Source: a virus | IMG/VR virus record: IMGVR_UViG_3300044800_000144 | Location: 1-30,626 of that record | Reading direction: 5' to 3' (one strand) | DNA length: 30,626 nt | Part shown: in pieces, positions 14,154-21,649 of the stretch | Layout of the letters: each line of letters starts with the position of its first letter | Position numbering within the stretch: the stretch's first letter is position 1 | Notes under the pieces: generated by a model | What the model was told of the DNA's origin: nothing | The model's input: only the letters and a program-made list of their open reading frames with translations | Databases searched by the model: none | Made by a program: the position numbers and the translations under genes

Positions 14154-15573
14154 TCCCAAAACAAAAGAAGCATACAATCTGCTACACGAAGGAATTTTGG
14201 CACTTTCACGGGCTGAACAAGTTGGCATACGTGTAGATTTACCATATATTGAACACCAGAAGGTTATTTTGACCCGTAAGATTAACCGTCTGGAAAATGA
14301 GTTTAAAGAAACCAACTTTTTTAAACACTGGGAGCATAGCACCAACGGTAAGGTCAATATCAATAGTGATCAACAGTTAGCTCACTTCCTGTACAGGGTA
14401 AAAAAACTTAAACCACCCAAGTTCACTACTAATGGTCAGGGGTCAGTGGATGAAGACTCACTCAAGCAGTTGAACATACCCGAACTGAATATATTGCTGG
14501 AATGTGGTAAGATTAAACGCCTGAGAGATGTCAACCTAGACGGGTTTGCCCGTGAACAGGTTGATGGTTATATTCATCCGATGTTCAACTTACATCTTGT
14601 AAAAACTTATAGATCAAGCAGTTCCAATCCCAACTTCCAAAATATTCCAATTCGAGATGAAGAATCTATGCAGGTAGTACGTCAGGCGTTGTATGCTCGT
14701 CCAGGTCATCAGTTAATGGAAATTGATACATCTGGTATGGAAGTACGTATTGCTGCAACATATCATAAAGACCCTACCATGTTAAAATATATCAGAAATC
14801 CAAAGTCAGATATGCATGGGGATATGGCAAAGCAAATCTATCTATTAGATAAATTAGATAAAGACATACCATCCCATAAAGTATTACGCTATGGTGCTAA
14901 GAACGGTTTTGTATTTCCTGAATTTTATGGTGACTATTATAAAAATTGTGCTATTGGGCTTTGTGATTGGGGGGAATTACCACAGGGACGTTGGCATGAG
15001 GGGGAAGGTATTGAAATGCCACAAGGTACTTTATCAGATCATCTAATTTCTAAAGGTTTAAAAGAATTTGGTGAGATTAAAAAAGTAGGTAACAAAATTA
15101 TTGTAACAGGATTCTTGAAACACATACAGGATATTGAATATGATTTTTGGAATAATCGCTTTCCGGTTTATGCAGAATGGAAAAATCGTTGGTGGCGAGC
15201 ATATTTACGTAATGGTTATTTTGATTTATCAACAGGTTTTCGCTGTAGAGGAATAATGAATCTTAAAGAAGTAATAAATTATCCCGTACAAGGTGCCGCA
15301 TTTCATTGTCTGCTGTGGGGATTTATTGAAGTTGATAAAACAGCTATAAAAGAACATTGGGATAGCCGATTAGTAGGACAGATACATGATTCACTCGTAC
15401 TTGACGTTCTTTCATCAGAAGCTGAATACATTTATAAAACAATCCGTAGAATAATGTGTGAAGAATTACCTGCTGCATGGGATTGGATCAACGTCCCAAT
15501 AGACATAGACTGTGAAATATCTCCGGTAGATAGTTCATGGGCTGAAAAACAAAAATTTGAATTAAAAAATTAA
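14143..15573 (+). CDS. DNA polymerase family A, polymerase domain only, 476 aa
   Basis: Replicative polymerase domain of the Pol I type, without exonuclease. Template-contact segment TYRSSSSNPNFQNIPIR lies at 155-171. Motif A is MEIDTSGMEVRIAA (192-205), where Asp195 is the metal ligand of the usual DYSQIELR. Motif B (O-helix) is RYGAKNGFVFPEFYG (249-263) with Arg249 and Lys253. Motif C is GQIHDSL (412-418) with His415-Asp416. The first 130 residues form the thumb-like part. The missing 3'-5' exonuclease is encoded at 10665-11888 with a glycosylase, and 2.25 kb of other genes separate the two. The ATG overlaps the upstream stop. Confidence 0.9.
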   Translation: MTINPKTKEAYNLLHEGILALSRAEQVGIRVDLPYIEHQKVILTRKINRLENEFKETNFFKHWEHSTNGKVNINSDQQLAHFLYRVKKLKPPKFTTNGQGSVDEDSLKQLNIPELNILLECGKIKRLRDVNLDGFAREQVDGYIHPMFNLHLVKTYRSSSSNPNFQNIPIRDEESMQVVRQALYARPGHQLMEIDTSGMEVRIAATYHKDPTMLKYIRNPKSDMHGDMAKQIYLLDKLDKDIPSHKVLRYGAKNGFVFPEFYGDYYKNCAIGLCDWGELPQGRWHEGEGIEMPQGTLSDHLISKGLKEFGEIKKVGNKIIVTGFLKHIQDIEYDFWNNRFPVYAEWKNRWWRAYLRNGYFDLSTGFRCRGIMNLKEVINYPVQGAAFHCLLWGFIEVDKTAIKEHWDSRLVGQIHDSLVLDVLSSEAEYIYKTIRRIMCEELPAAWDWINVPIDIDCEISPVDSSWAEKQKFELKN

Positions 15574-15585
15574 TTGTATAATATA
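15574..15585 (+). promoter_or_regulatory. TTGTATAATATA element upstream of the clamp loader
   Basis: TATAAT lies at 15577-15582 in the 24-base gap after the polymerase stop, 15 bases before the clamp-loader ATG. The sequence continues as TATAAAATAACAAT, close to the copies at 6692 and 21630. Confidence 0.55.
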
Positions 15586-15597
15586 TAAAATAACAAT

Positions 15598-16515
15598 ATG
15601 AGTCTATATCAAAAGTATCGTCCTACAAGTTTAGATCAAATTAAAGGTAATCAGGATACTATTACTGCACTAGAAAAATATCTTGAGGATAAAACTAAAT
15701 GTCCTCATGTATTTCTCTTCCATGGCCCTAAAGGTACGGGCAAAACAACGGTCGCACGTATTATAGCTAATCGCCTGGGTTGCACAGGTAATGATCTGAA
15801 AGAACTCAACGTTGCTGATTTTCGTGGTATTGATACCTCACGTGAGATATGTCAGCATGCTATGTACAAACCAATGGAGGGAACGAGCCGGGGATGGATA
15901 TTTGACGAGGCCCACCGATGGACATCTGATGCCGCTAGTGCACTATTGAAAATATTTGAAGATACCCCTGCTCATGTGTACTTTTTCCTTTGTACTACTG
16001 ATCCTCAAAAGTTGCTAACCACTATAAAAGACCGTTGTACCACGTTCCAGATGAATCCCCTGAGTGAATCCCAGATGAAAGGTCTATTGCGCAGGATTCT
16101 ACATGAAGAACAGGAATCTATACCTGATGAAGTTTATGAACAGATCACTCAGGACAGTCTAGGACATCCCCGTGCAGCGTTGCAGATACTTGATAAGGTA
16201 TTACAAGTCCCCGTGGAACGTCGTCTGGAAGTTGCCCGGCAGACAGCAGAACAGCAAAGTGAGAGTATTGCTTTATGTCGGGCGTTGTTAGAAAATGCTA
16301 GTTGGAAAAAGATTCGGAACATTCTTAAAGATTTAAAAGATCAGGAGCCAGAAGAAATACGTCGGCGTGTTTTAGGATATTGTCGGGAAACGCTATTAAA
16401 AAATGATGAAAATGACCAGGCAGGTTTAATTATGGAAGAGTTCCTGGAACCATTTTACAATAGTCCTGCTGAGCAGTTGGTTTATGCCTGTTATGCCATT
16501 GCACGTCACCAATGA
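15598..16515 (+). CDS. Clamp loader ATPase, DnaX/RFC-like, 305 aa
   Basis: AAA+ clamp-loader subunit that opens and closes the sliding clamp. The start MSLYQKYRPTSLDQIKGN is the signature of DnaX/RfcS proteins. Walker A is GPKGTGKT (43-50), Walker B is WIFDEAHR (100-107), sensor 1 is LCTTDPQKL (131-139), and KDRCTTF (144-150) is the SRC-type arginine-finger motif. Residues about 155-200 (LSESQMKGLLRRI, LGHPRAALQIL) form the lid. A helical collar follows. The zinc-binding module found in DnaX is absent, as in RFC-type loaders. The next gene overlaps its stop by 4 bases. Confidence 0.9.
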   Translation: MSLYQKYRPTSLDQIKGNQDTITALEKYLEDKTKCPHVFLFHGPKGTGKTTVARIIANRLGCTGNDLKELNVADFRGIDTSREICQHAMYKPMEGTSRGWIFDEAHRWTSDAASALLKIFEDTPAHVYFFLCTTDPQKLLTTIKDRCTTFQMNPLSESQMKGLLRRILHEEQESIPDEVYEQITQDSLGHPRAALQILDKVLQVPVERRLEVARQTAEQQSESIALCRALLENASWKKIRNILKDLKDQEPEEIRRRVLGYCRETLLKNDENDQAGLIMEEFLEPFYNSPAEQLVYACYAIARHQ

Positions 16516-16871
16516 AATGCTCAACACCAGACTGTACCAATGAAGCACCAAGGGGTAGACGATTATGTCTCACATGTAAATCAAAACTTTACAGAGAAAG
16601 AAATCAATTAAAGTACTGGTATGACACGTTGAAGATGAACGCTAAGTGTAGACAAAAGCCCTTTACTTTAACACTAGAACAGTTTAGTGAGTTTTGTAAA
16701 AAGACAGGTTATGATGAAAAGAAAGGTAAGACAGCACAATCGTTGTCGGTAGACCGTATTAAAAGTCATCTAGGTTACACTGCTGATAATATTCGGGCAA
16801 TAACTTTGAGTGAAAATACGATGAGACGTTATAATGAAAGTGTAAAACCTGAAGATAATTGCCCATTTTGA
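16512..16871 (+). CDS. HNH-like endonuclease with N-terminal zinc finger, 119 aa
   Basis: The N-terminus has two Cys pairs, CSTPDC (3-8) and CLTC (19-22), typical of a treble-clef or ribbon zinc site. Residues about 80-110, LSVDRIKSHLGYTADNIRAITLSEN, strongly resemble the HNH nuclease segment that usually reads IDRIDN...GYT..N...T..EN. The first His of the HNH core is not clear, so activity is uncertain. It may be a free-standing homing endonuclease or its remnant next to the clamp loader, whose stop it overlaps (ATGA). Confidence 0.55.
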   Translation: MKCSTPDCTNEAPRGRRLCLTCKSKLYRERNQLKYWYDTLKMNAKCRQKPFTLTLEQFSEFCKKTGYDEKKGKTAQSLSVDRIKSHLGYTADNIRAITLSENTMRRYNESVKPEDNCPF

Positions 16872-16889
16872 AAATATTAAAATAAAAAT

Positions 16890-16901
16890 TTGTATAATAA
16901 T
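16890..16901 (+). promoter_or_regulatory. TTGTATAATAAT element upstream of 16917
   Basis: TATAAT lies at 16893-16898, 18 bases before the ATG at 16917. The leader continues TAAAAACACGTTTGCT, and TTTGCT also precedes the ATG at 3881. It probably drives the genes from 16917 through the ssDNA-binding protein. Confidence 0.55.
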
Positions 16902-16916
16902 AAAAACACGTTTGCT

Positions 16917-17396
16917 ATGGATTATGAAAAGGATATAGAAATAGACGAAAGTGCTATTGATTTAGGATGTTTTGAACAACCTAGATTAATGTTAAAGGTT
17001 ACAAGACTTGAAGCAGAACTTGAAAAAGCTGAAGATGAAGCTAAAGAAAGGCAAAATTTAATTAAAGCCGATATTGATAAAGAAATTCGTTCTGATCCTG
17101 AAAAGTTTGGGATTGAAAAAATCACAGAAGCTGCTGTTACCAGTGCTATACTTTCTGACAAGCGTTATAAACAGGCAAGCACAGAATATATAAATGCTAA
17201 ATTTGAATCAAAATGTGCAACAGGGGCTGTTAAATCTTTTGAGCATCGTAAAAATATGCTTGAAACGTTAGCAAAACTCCATGGACAGAGTTATTTTGCT
17301 GGACCAGCTATACCCCATGATTTATCAAAATTCCGTCAGGAGAGGCAAAAGAAAGTTGATACTGGTGTTTCTAATAAAATACAACGCACAAGATAA
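16917..17396 (+). CDS. Coiled-coil protein, possible recombination mediator (UvsY-like), 159 aa
   Basis: The start is placed at the ATG 16917 because the open frame before it only contains the promoter element. Residues about 20-60 form a coiled coil rich in Glu, Lys and Leu. The central part reads DPEKFGIEKITEAAVTSAI followed by a second helix pair and LHGQSYFAGPAIPHDLS. I have the impression of similar small proteins beside phage ssDNA-binding proteins, sometimes predicted as UvsY-like mediators, but cannot verify it here. The neighbours (SSB at 17553, RecA/UvsX at 19234) fit such a role. It overlaps the next small gene by one base (TAATG). Confidence 0.6.
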   Translation: MDYEKDIEIDESAIDLGCFEQPRLMLKVTRLEAELEKAEDEAKERQNLIKADIDKEIRSDPEKFGIEKITEAAVTSAILSDKRYKQASTEYINAKFESKCATGAVKSFEHRKNMLETLAKLHGQSYFAGPAIPHDLSKFRQERQKKVDTGVSNKIQRTR

Positions 17397-17572
17397 TGAA
17401 AATAGTAATATATGTCTTATCGTGCAGTGCTGCATTCTTAATACTATTCTACTTATTAAGCTGGGTACAGATGCGAGCCTGGTTACGTGCAGCAGATGAT
17501 TTTTTCAATAATAAAATAACAGAATATTTAACGAAATTTAAAAACAAAGAAAATGAGGAACAAAAAAAGTAA
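17396..17572 (+). CDS. Small single-pass membrane protein, 58 aa
   Basis: Short gene beginning MKIVIYVLSCSAAFLILFYL, a hydrophobic helix of about 22 residues, followed by a charged tail ending KNKENEEQKK. It would lie in the inner membrane with the tail probably in the cytoplasm. Its start overlaps the upstream stop (TAATG), and its last 20 bases overlap the start of the ssDNA-binding protein gene, a packing pattern typical of real phage genes. Function unknown. Confidence 0.55.
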   Translation: MKIVIYVLSCSAAFLILFYLLSWVQMRAWLRAADDFFNNKITEYLTKFKNKENEEQKK

Positions 17573-18875
17573 TTTCCGTGGAAAAGTAGCCAGTGATGCA
17601 CAACGTCAGCAAAAGGCTGCAACAAGTTATGGACATTTGTTATTACCTAAAGACATTAAGGTATTCAACCCCAAACCAGGCAGCAAGGTACTGCTGGATT
17701 TTTTACCTTACGAAGTCACAGATGCTAAGCATCCTGACCGTAACCCGGAACAGGACGTGGCTATGCCAGGTTCACTATGGTACAAGCGACCATATAAGCT
17801 GCACCGCAACGTGGGGGCGGATAACGACTCAGCTGTTTGTCCAACCAGCATTAAGAAACCCTGCCCAATATGTGAACACCGGTCTGTACGCAGTAAAGCC
17901 GGGGCAGATAAAGAGGAACTCAAAGCTATGAATGCCAGCCAGCGTAACCTGTATGTGGTTGTACCATTGGGTGAAAAAGATTATGATGAAAAACCTCACA
18001 TAATGGATATTGCCCAGTTCCTATTTCAGGACTTGCTCAATGAGGAACTTCAGGAAAATGAGGACAATGAAGTATTCCCTGATCTAGAAGAAGGTAAATC
18101 AGTTAAAATCCGGTTTGATTCTACAACCATTGCAGGGAGTAAGGCATTTGCTACAGCTGACCGCATAGACTTCATTGAACGGGAAAGTCAGTACAAAGAA
18201 TCCATACTGACTAAAGTTCCTAACTTGGATGAAGTACTCAAAATTTACAGTTATGAGGAACTGTCTGCCAAGTGGTTTGAATTAGAGTCAGAACCTGATG
18301 GAGGTAAGCTCAGAGATGTTGATGACGATAACATTGAAACAGACCGAGTCAAGAAGACAGTCAATCCAGACAAAGAACCAGCACGTTCAACCCGTCGGGC
18401 TGTTAAAGAAGAAAAAGAAAAAACAAAAGACCTGCCTACATGGGCTGAATTAAAACGCATTGACCGGGCAAACCTGACTACACTGATTGAGGAATACGAA
18501 CTGGGATTGAATATAGATGATTTTGAAGATTCTGATGCCGGGGATGATGAATTGAGAAAAGATATTGCTGTATCATTAGATATTGTAATCCCAAAACGTT
18601 CAACACGTCCTACTAATAAAGAACCAGAAGAGAAGGAAGAAAAACATACTCCAACCCGTGGTAGTGTTAGCAGTTCAACCCGCACGTCAACGAAAGATGA
18701 AGCAGACGTAGTGGATAAAAAGTCAGGCAGTCGGGCATCTCGTGGAACAGACCCTGAAGAAAAATGTCCATACAATCACACCTTTGGTAAGGATACTGAG
18801 CGGTTTGATGACTGTGATAACTGTAAACTGTTTGATGATTGCCTGGATGCCAAGCGGGCAGCAAATAAGAAGTAA
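17553..18875 (+). CDS. Single-stranded DNA-binding protein, gp32-like, 440 aa
   Basis: Likely ssDNA-binding protein of the T4 gp32 type. The N-terminus is basic. The core (about 40-235) has FLPYEV, WYKRPYKLHRNVG, a zinc site made of CPTSIKKPCPICEHR (Cys96, Cys104, Cys107, with His84 or His109), and RNLYVVVPLGEKDY, as in phage gp32-like proteins. Then comes a long acidic and Ser/Thr/Arg-rich tail with a small helical insert (LPTWAELKRIDRANLTTLI). The tail ends in a second Cys cluster (Cys405, Cys421, Cys424, Cys430) not usual for gp32. It lies upstream of RecA and downstream of the coiled-coil protein. Base use is richer in G/C than in flanking small genes. Confidence 0.65.
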   Translation: MRNKKSNFRGKVASDAQRQQKAATSYGHLLLPKDIKVFNPKPGSKVLLDFLPYEVTDAKHPDRNPEQDVAMPGSLWYKRPYKLHRNVGADNDSAVCPTSIKKPCPICEHRSVRSKAGADKEELKAMNASQRNLYVVVPLGEKDYDEKPHIMDIAQFLFQDLLNEELQENEDNEVFPDLEEGKSVKIRFDSTTIAGSKAFATADRIDFIERESQYKESILTKVPNLDEVLKIYSYEELSAKWFELESEPDGGKLRDVDDDNIETDRVKKTVNPDKEPARSTRRAVKEEKEKTKDLPTWAELKRIDRANLTTLIEEYELGLNIDDFEDSDAGDDELRKDIAVSLDIVIPKRSTRPTNKEPEEKEEKHTPTRGSVSSSTRTSTKDEADVVDKKSGSRASRGTDPEEKCPYNHTFGKDTERFDDCDNCKLFDDCLDAKRAANKK

Positions 18876-19234
18876 TGGTTATACTCAAGACACATACTAA
18901 AAGAGAACCATATAAGTACATTGGGGTATTTCTGCCCCAATGGGTACATGAGTACTTTGCTTTATACACGCTGGCTAAAGGTGAAAGTAAATCAACAGTG
19001 ATACGACGTTTATTTGAGGAGTGGATCACTAATCAACACACCACCTCAGCGGATAGTAATGACGCTAAATTGATCAGCGAAATTATACAAACGATCAAAC
19101 TTCAATGGAAGTTGGAACGAGTCACTCATCCTAACATTATGCTTAGTGTGTATAAAGCTAATGTGAAAGCAGAATTAACCAGCAGAGGGATTAATTCACA
19201 ATATATTGAAACCATACTAAAGGAACTTGAGTGA
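18875..19234 (+). CDS. Probable ribbon-helix-helix protein, 119 aa
   Basis: Residues about 12-52 fit a ribbon-helix-helix fold: strand KYIGVFLP, helix QWVHEYFALYTLAKG, then ESKSTVIRRLFEEWI, as in CopG/Arc-type DNA-binding proteins. The remaining half is helical (ISEIIQTIKLQWKLE, NVKAELTSRGI) with no known motif. It shares one base with the SSB stop, and its own stop overlaps the RecA start (TGATG), so it is translated with the recombination genes. It could regulate this operon or bind DNA in replication. Confidence 0.55.
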   Translation: MVILKTHTKREPYKYIGVFLPQWVHEYFALYTLAKGESKSTVIRRLFEEWITNQHTTSADSNDAKLISEIIQTIKLQWKLERVTHPNIMLSVYKANVKAELTSRGINSQYIETILKELE

Positions 19235-20301
19235 TGAAAATGGAACGTACCATTAAAGCAGAAGAACCACTCAGCACTCAGATGAAACGTCGGGTCACTG
19301 CCAACGTGGAACGTAAGTCCAAGCCAGAATATGATGGGGATTTTGGCAAAGTTATTAGTACAGGTTCAACGTTACTTGATCTGGCTATCAGTGGTGGTCG
19401 GGTGCATGGCGGGGGTTTGCCCGGTGGTATATTTGTTGAAGCATTTGGGCCAACCGGGAGTGGTAAGACTGTTTTGTTATCAGAGATTGCCGGAGCTGTT
19501 CAACGTCAGGGTGGAGATGTGTTGTTTCATGACCCAGAGGCTAGGTTGAATAAACAGTTTGCTCAAATGTTTGGTCTTAAAATTAAAGACGAAAACTATA
19601 AAAAACCAGCTACTGTACCAGAAGTTTTTAAAGCTGTTCGGGCATGGGAACCAGAAGGTAAATCAAAAGTCGTACATGGTATATTTGCAGACTCCCTAGC
19701 TGCTCTTTCTACTACTACAGAAATGGACAATGAGGAAGGGGACAAAATGGGAATGCGTCGTGCCAAGGAGTTTAGTCAGGAGTTGCGTCAAACGTGTCGC
19801 CTGATCACTGAAAAGAACTATTTAATGGTTTGCAGTAATCAGGTACGTATAAATGTAGACGCTGGTCAGTACGGTCAAAAATACACAACCCCTGGTGGAG
19901 AATCTGTCGGATTTTATGCCAGTTTGCGATTACGATTTAACCGAGCAGAGAAAATTAAACTTAAAAAGCGAATTGCTGGTAAGGAAGAAAGTCGGGTAAT
20001 TGGTGTGGAGGCTTGTATTGAAGTGTTTAAAAGTTCAATATGGAAACCATTTCATACTGCTCCTGTAACAATACTTTTTTCCTATGGCATAGATTCAATC
20101 CGGGATGAACTGCAATTTATTAAAGATCACACTAAAAACACCACTTATTGTGTATCCAATATCAGTTTGTCTAATAGTATTGAAGAAGCCATTAAGATTG
20201 TTGAAACAGATAAATTAGAAACTACTTTAAAAGAAGAAGTGATTAATTTGTGGGAACATATAGAAAGTCAATTTGAACAGGAACGTAAACCCAAAAGATG
20301 A
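19234..20301 (+). CDS. RecA/UvsX-like recombinase, 355 aa
   Basis: Strand-exchange ATPase. Walker A is GPTGSGKT (72-79), preceded by the RecA-type STGSTLLDLAISGG and GGLPGGIFVEAFG. A Walker B-like strand is GIFADSLAAL. The DNA-binding loop region is SNQVRINVDAGQYGQ with TTPGGESVGFYASLRLRF, matching the TPGGxALKFYASVR motif of RecA. The length is near that of bacterial RecA. The ATG at 19234 is preferred over the GTG at 19231, as it gives MKMERTI, the N-terminus shared with the initiator and methylase. SSB, RuvC and SbcCD genes are near. Confidence 0.85.
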   Translation: MKMERTIKAEEPLSTQMKRRVTANVERKSKPEYDGDFGKVISTGSTLLDLAISGGRVHGGGLPGGIFVEAFGPTGSGKTVLLSEIAGAVQRQGGDVLFHDPEARLNKQFAQMFGLKIKDENYKKPATVPEVFKAVRAWEPEGKSKVVHGIFADSLAALSTTTEMDNEEGDKMGMRRAKEFSQELRQTCRLITEKNYLMVCSNQVRINVDAGQYGQKYTTPGGESVGFYASLRLRFNRAEKIKLKKRIAGKEESRVIGVEACIEVFKSSIWKPFHTAPVTILFSYGIDSIRDELQFIKDHTKNTTYCVSNISLSNSIEEAIKIVETDKLETTLKEEVINLWEHIESQFEQERKPKR

Positions 20302-20492
20302 TGAAACCCGGAGATATAGTAATGATATTCGCAAGTCCAGTTAAACAGGAACATCCAATAGATCAGGCAAAATTGATTGAGAAGAAACGAGATTTACCAA
20401 GAGGTCTTGAAGAATGGTGGGTTGAATATACCAATGATCCTGATAAACAGTATGTAGTTATACTAAAAAATGATGATGGAACGCACGAATGA
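20298..20492 (+). CDS. Hypothetical protein, 64 aa
   Basis: Small protein starting MMKPGDIVMIFASPVKQEHPI, suggestive of a short beta-barrel (KOW or Tudor-like), with WWVEYTNDPDKQYVVILK forming later strands. Not recognised. The start overlaps the recombinase stop, and its end overlaps the resolvase start by more than 15 bases, so it is embedded in the recombination operon. Confidence 0.6.
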   Translation: MMKPGDIVMIFASPVKQEHPIDQAKLIEKKRDLPRGLEEWWVEYTNDPDKQYVVILKNDDGTHE

Positions 20493-21015
20493 ACCAAGGA
20501 TATTGACTAATGATCCTAGTTTTACTGCCTGGGGTTGGGCTATCCTGAGTAGCAATGGTAGAGTCTTTAGAACAGGTTGTATTAAAACTGCTCCTGAACA
20601 AAAGAAACGTCGTATACGTACTTCGGACGACCGAACACGTCGGACGAGTGAGATTGTACAAACATTGCTGAAGTTGATAAAAGATCATAATATAACATAT
20701 ATACTGAGTGAATCTCCACATGGTTCACAGAATGCCAGTGCAGCAGTAATGATCGGTATTGTAACGGGTATTACCACTACAATATCGGAATGCCTGAATA
20801 TCCCAATAGAATATTATTCTGAACAGGATGCCAAGAAAGCTGTACTGAATAAAAAAGCAGCTACCAAAGAAGATATGATTAATGCTATTGATAAACTCTA
20901 TGCCGTAAATTGGCGAGGTGTTAAATACATAGATGAAGCAGTGGCTGATGCCCTTGCTATTCATTACGTAGCTAGCAGGGAAAGTCCAACATTACGTTTA
21001 TTTAAAAATCAATAA
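20470..21015 (+). CDS. RuvC-like Holliday junction resolvase, 181 aa
   Basis: RNase H-fold nuclease of the RuvC family, which resolves branched DNA before packaging. Acidic residues, numbered from the first ATG: Asp15 in ILTNDPSFTAWGWAI, Glu81 in ILSESPHGSQNASA, Asp155 or Glu156 and Asp160 in IDEAVADALAIHY. Three ATG codons stand in a row (20470, 20473, 20476). The last gives MERTNEP and matches the ATGGAACG starts of other genes here, so it may be the true start. The gene lies just after the recombinase. Confidence 0.75.
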   Translation: MMMERTNEPRILTNDPSFTAWGWAILSSNGRVFRTGCIKTAPEQKKRRIRTSDDRTRRTSEIVQTLLKLIKDHNITYILSESPHGSQNASAAVMIGIVTGITTTISECLNIPIEYYSEQDAKKAVLNKKAATKEDMINAIDKLYAVNWRGVKYIDEAVADALAIHYVASRESPTLRLFKNQ

Positions 21016-21017
21016 CT

Positions 21018-21644
21018 ATGAAACAACGAGATACAATACATTGGGAAACTCAAATATTGTTGTGGATTATTATAATGATACTTTGCACAATTTGTCACAA
21101 ATTAAATGCTCAAAACCTAGACATACATTTACTTAGGCAAATCAATACCCCTCATGAACTAGTTACTGATGGATTCTTTAGAGGGGTGTCTAATTCTACC
21201 TTTTTTATATCAGTAGGAACTCCGCTCACTATGATGATTACGGGTGAGATAAGAAATGATCCTAAACTACTTAAAACTTCCTGTATATTAATAGTCTCAA
21301 CAGCAACTACATTTGCTATTACTGATATTTTAAAGCATGCTGTGAACCGTCAGCGACCGTTTGTGACTTATAAAGACATACTGAACAAATCCAGGGTGGT
21401 TACCTTAGACCCATCATTCCCATCTGGTCATACGTCCAGTGCTTTTAATACAGCTACATTTATAAGTTTACATTATCCTAAGTGGTACATTATTTTACCA
21501 TCTTTTACGTGGGCAGGCACAGTGGCATACTCCAGGATGTATTTAGGTGTACATTATCCTTCAGACGTACTCGTTGGTGCTTTAATTGGATCAGGCACGG
21601 CTTATTTAACTCATGTATTAAATAAAAAATTGTATAATAGATAA
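21018..21644 (+). CDS. PAP2-family phosphatase with signal peptide, 208 aa
   Basis: Membrane phosphatase of the PAP2 superfamily. All three motifs are present: KHAVNRQRP (106-114), PSGH (135-138) and SRMYLGVHYPSD (172-183). The N-terminus has a hydrophobic stretch (LLWIIIMILCTICHKLNAQ) that looks like a Bacteroidetes-type signal peptide with cleavage near LNA-Q, then further hydrophobic helices. Substrates in the family include undecaprenyl diphosphate, phosphatidic acid and lipid A. It is out of place between recombination genes, and may be a cargo gene from a host that alters the cell envelope during infection. Its last codons (KLYNR) overlap a TTGTATAATA promoter-like element. Confidence 0.85.
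   Translation: MKQRDTIHWETQILLWIIIMILCTICHKLNAQNLDIHLLRQINTPHELVTDGFFRGVSNSTFFISVGTPLTMMITGEIRNDPKLLKTSCILIVSTATTFAITDILKHAVNRQRPFVTYKDILNKSRVVTLDPSFPSGHTSSAFNTATFISLHYPKWYIILPSFTWAGTVAYSRMYLGVHYPSDVLVGALIGSGTAYLTHVLNKKLYNR
21630..21641 (+). promoter_or_regulatory. TTGTATAATAGA element at the end of the PAP2 gene
   Basis: TATAAT lies at 21633-21638, 11 bases before the ATG at 21650. The element overlaps the last codons of the PAP2 gene and is followed by TAAAAACTATG, much like the copy at 6692. It would drive the 21650 gene and the SbcC/SbcD cluster. Confidence 0.5.
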
Positions 21645-21649
21645 AAACT

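Noticed and set aside
16890-16916. TTG start nine codons upstream for the 16917 gene
   Set aside because: Those codons are the TTGTATAATAAT promoter-like element itself. The ATG at 16917 is the better start.
18251-18775. 174-codon minus-strand frame, very rich in Ser
   Set aside because: It is the mirror of the acidic and Arg/Ser-rich tail of the SSB gene. Such antisense frames arise from codon bias.
20298-20492. Start of the resolvase inside this small gene as evidence that the small gene is not real
   Set aside because: Overlaps of this kind are common in this genome and the small protein has a plausible beta pattern, so it was kept.
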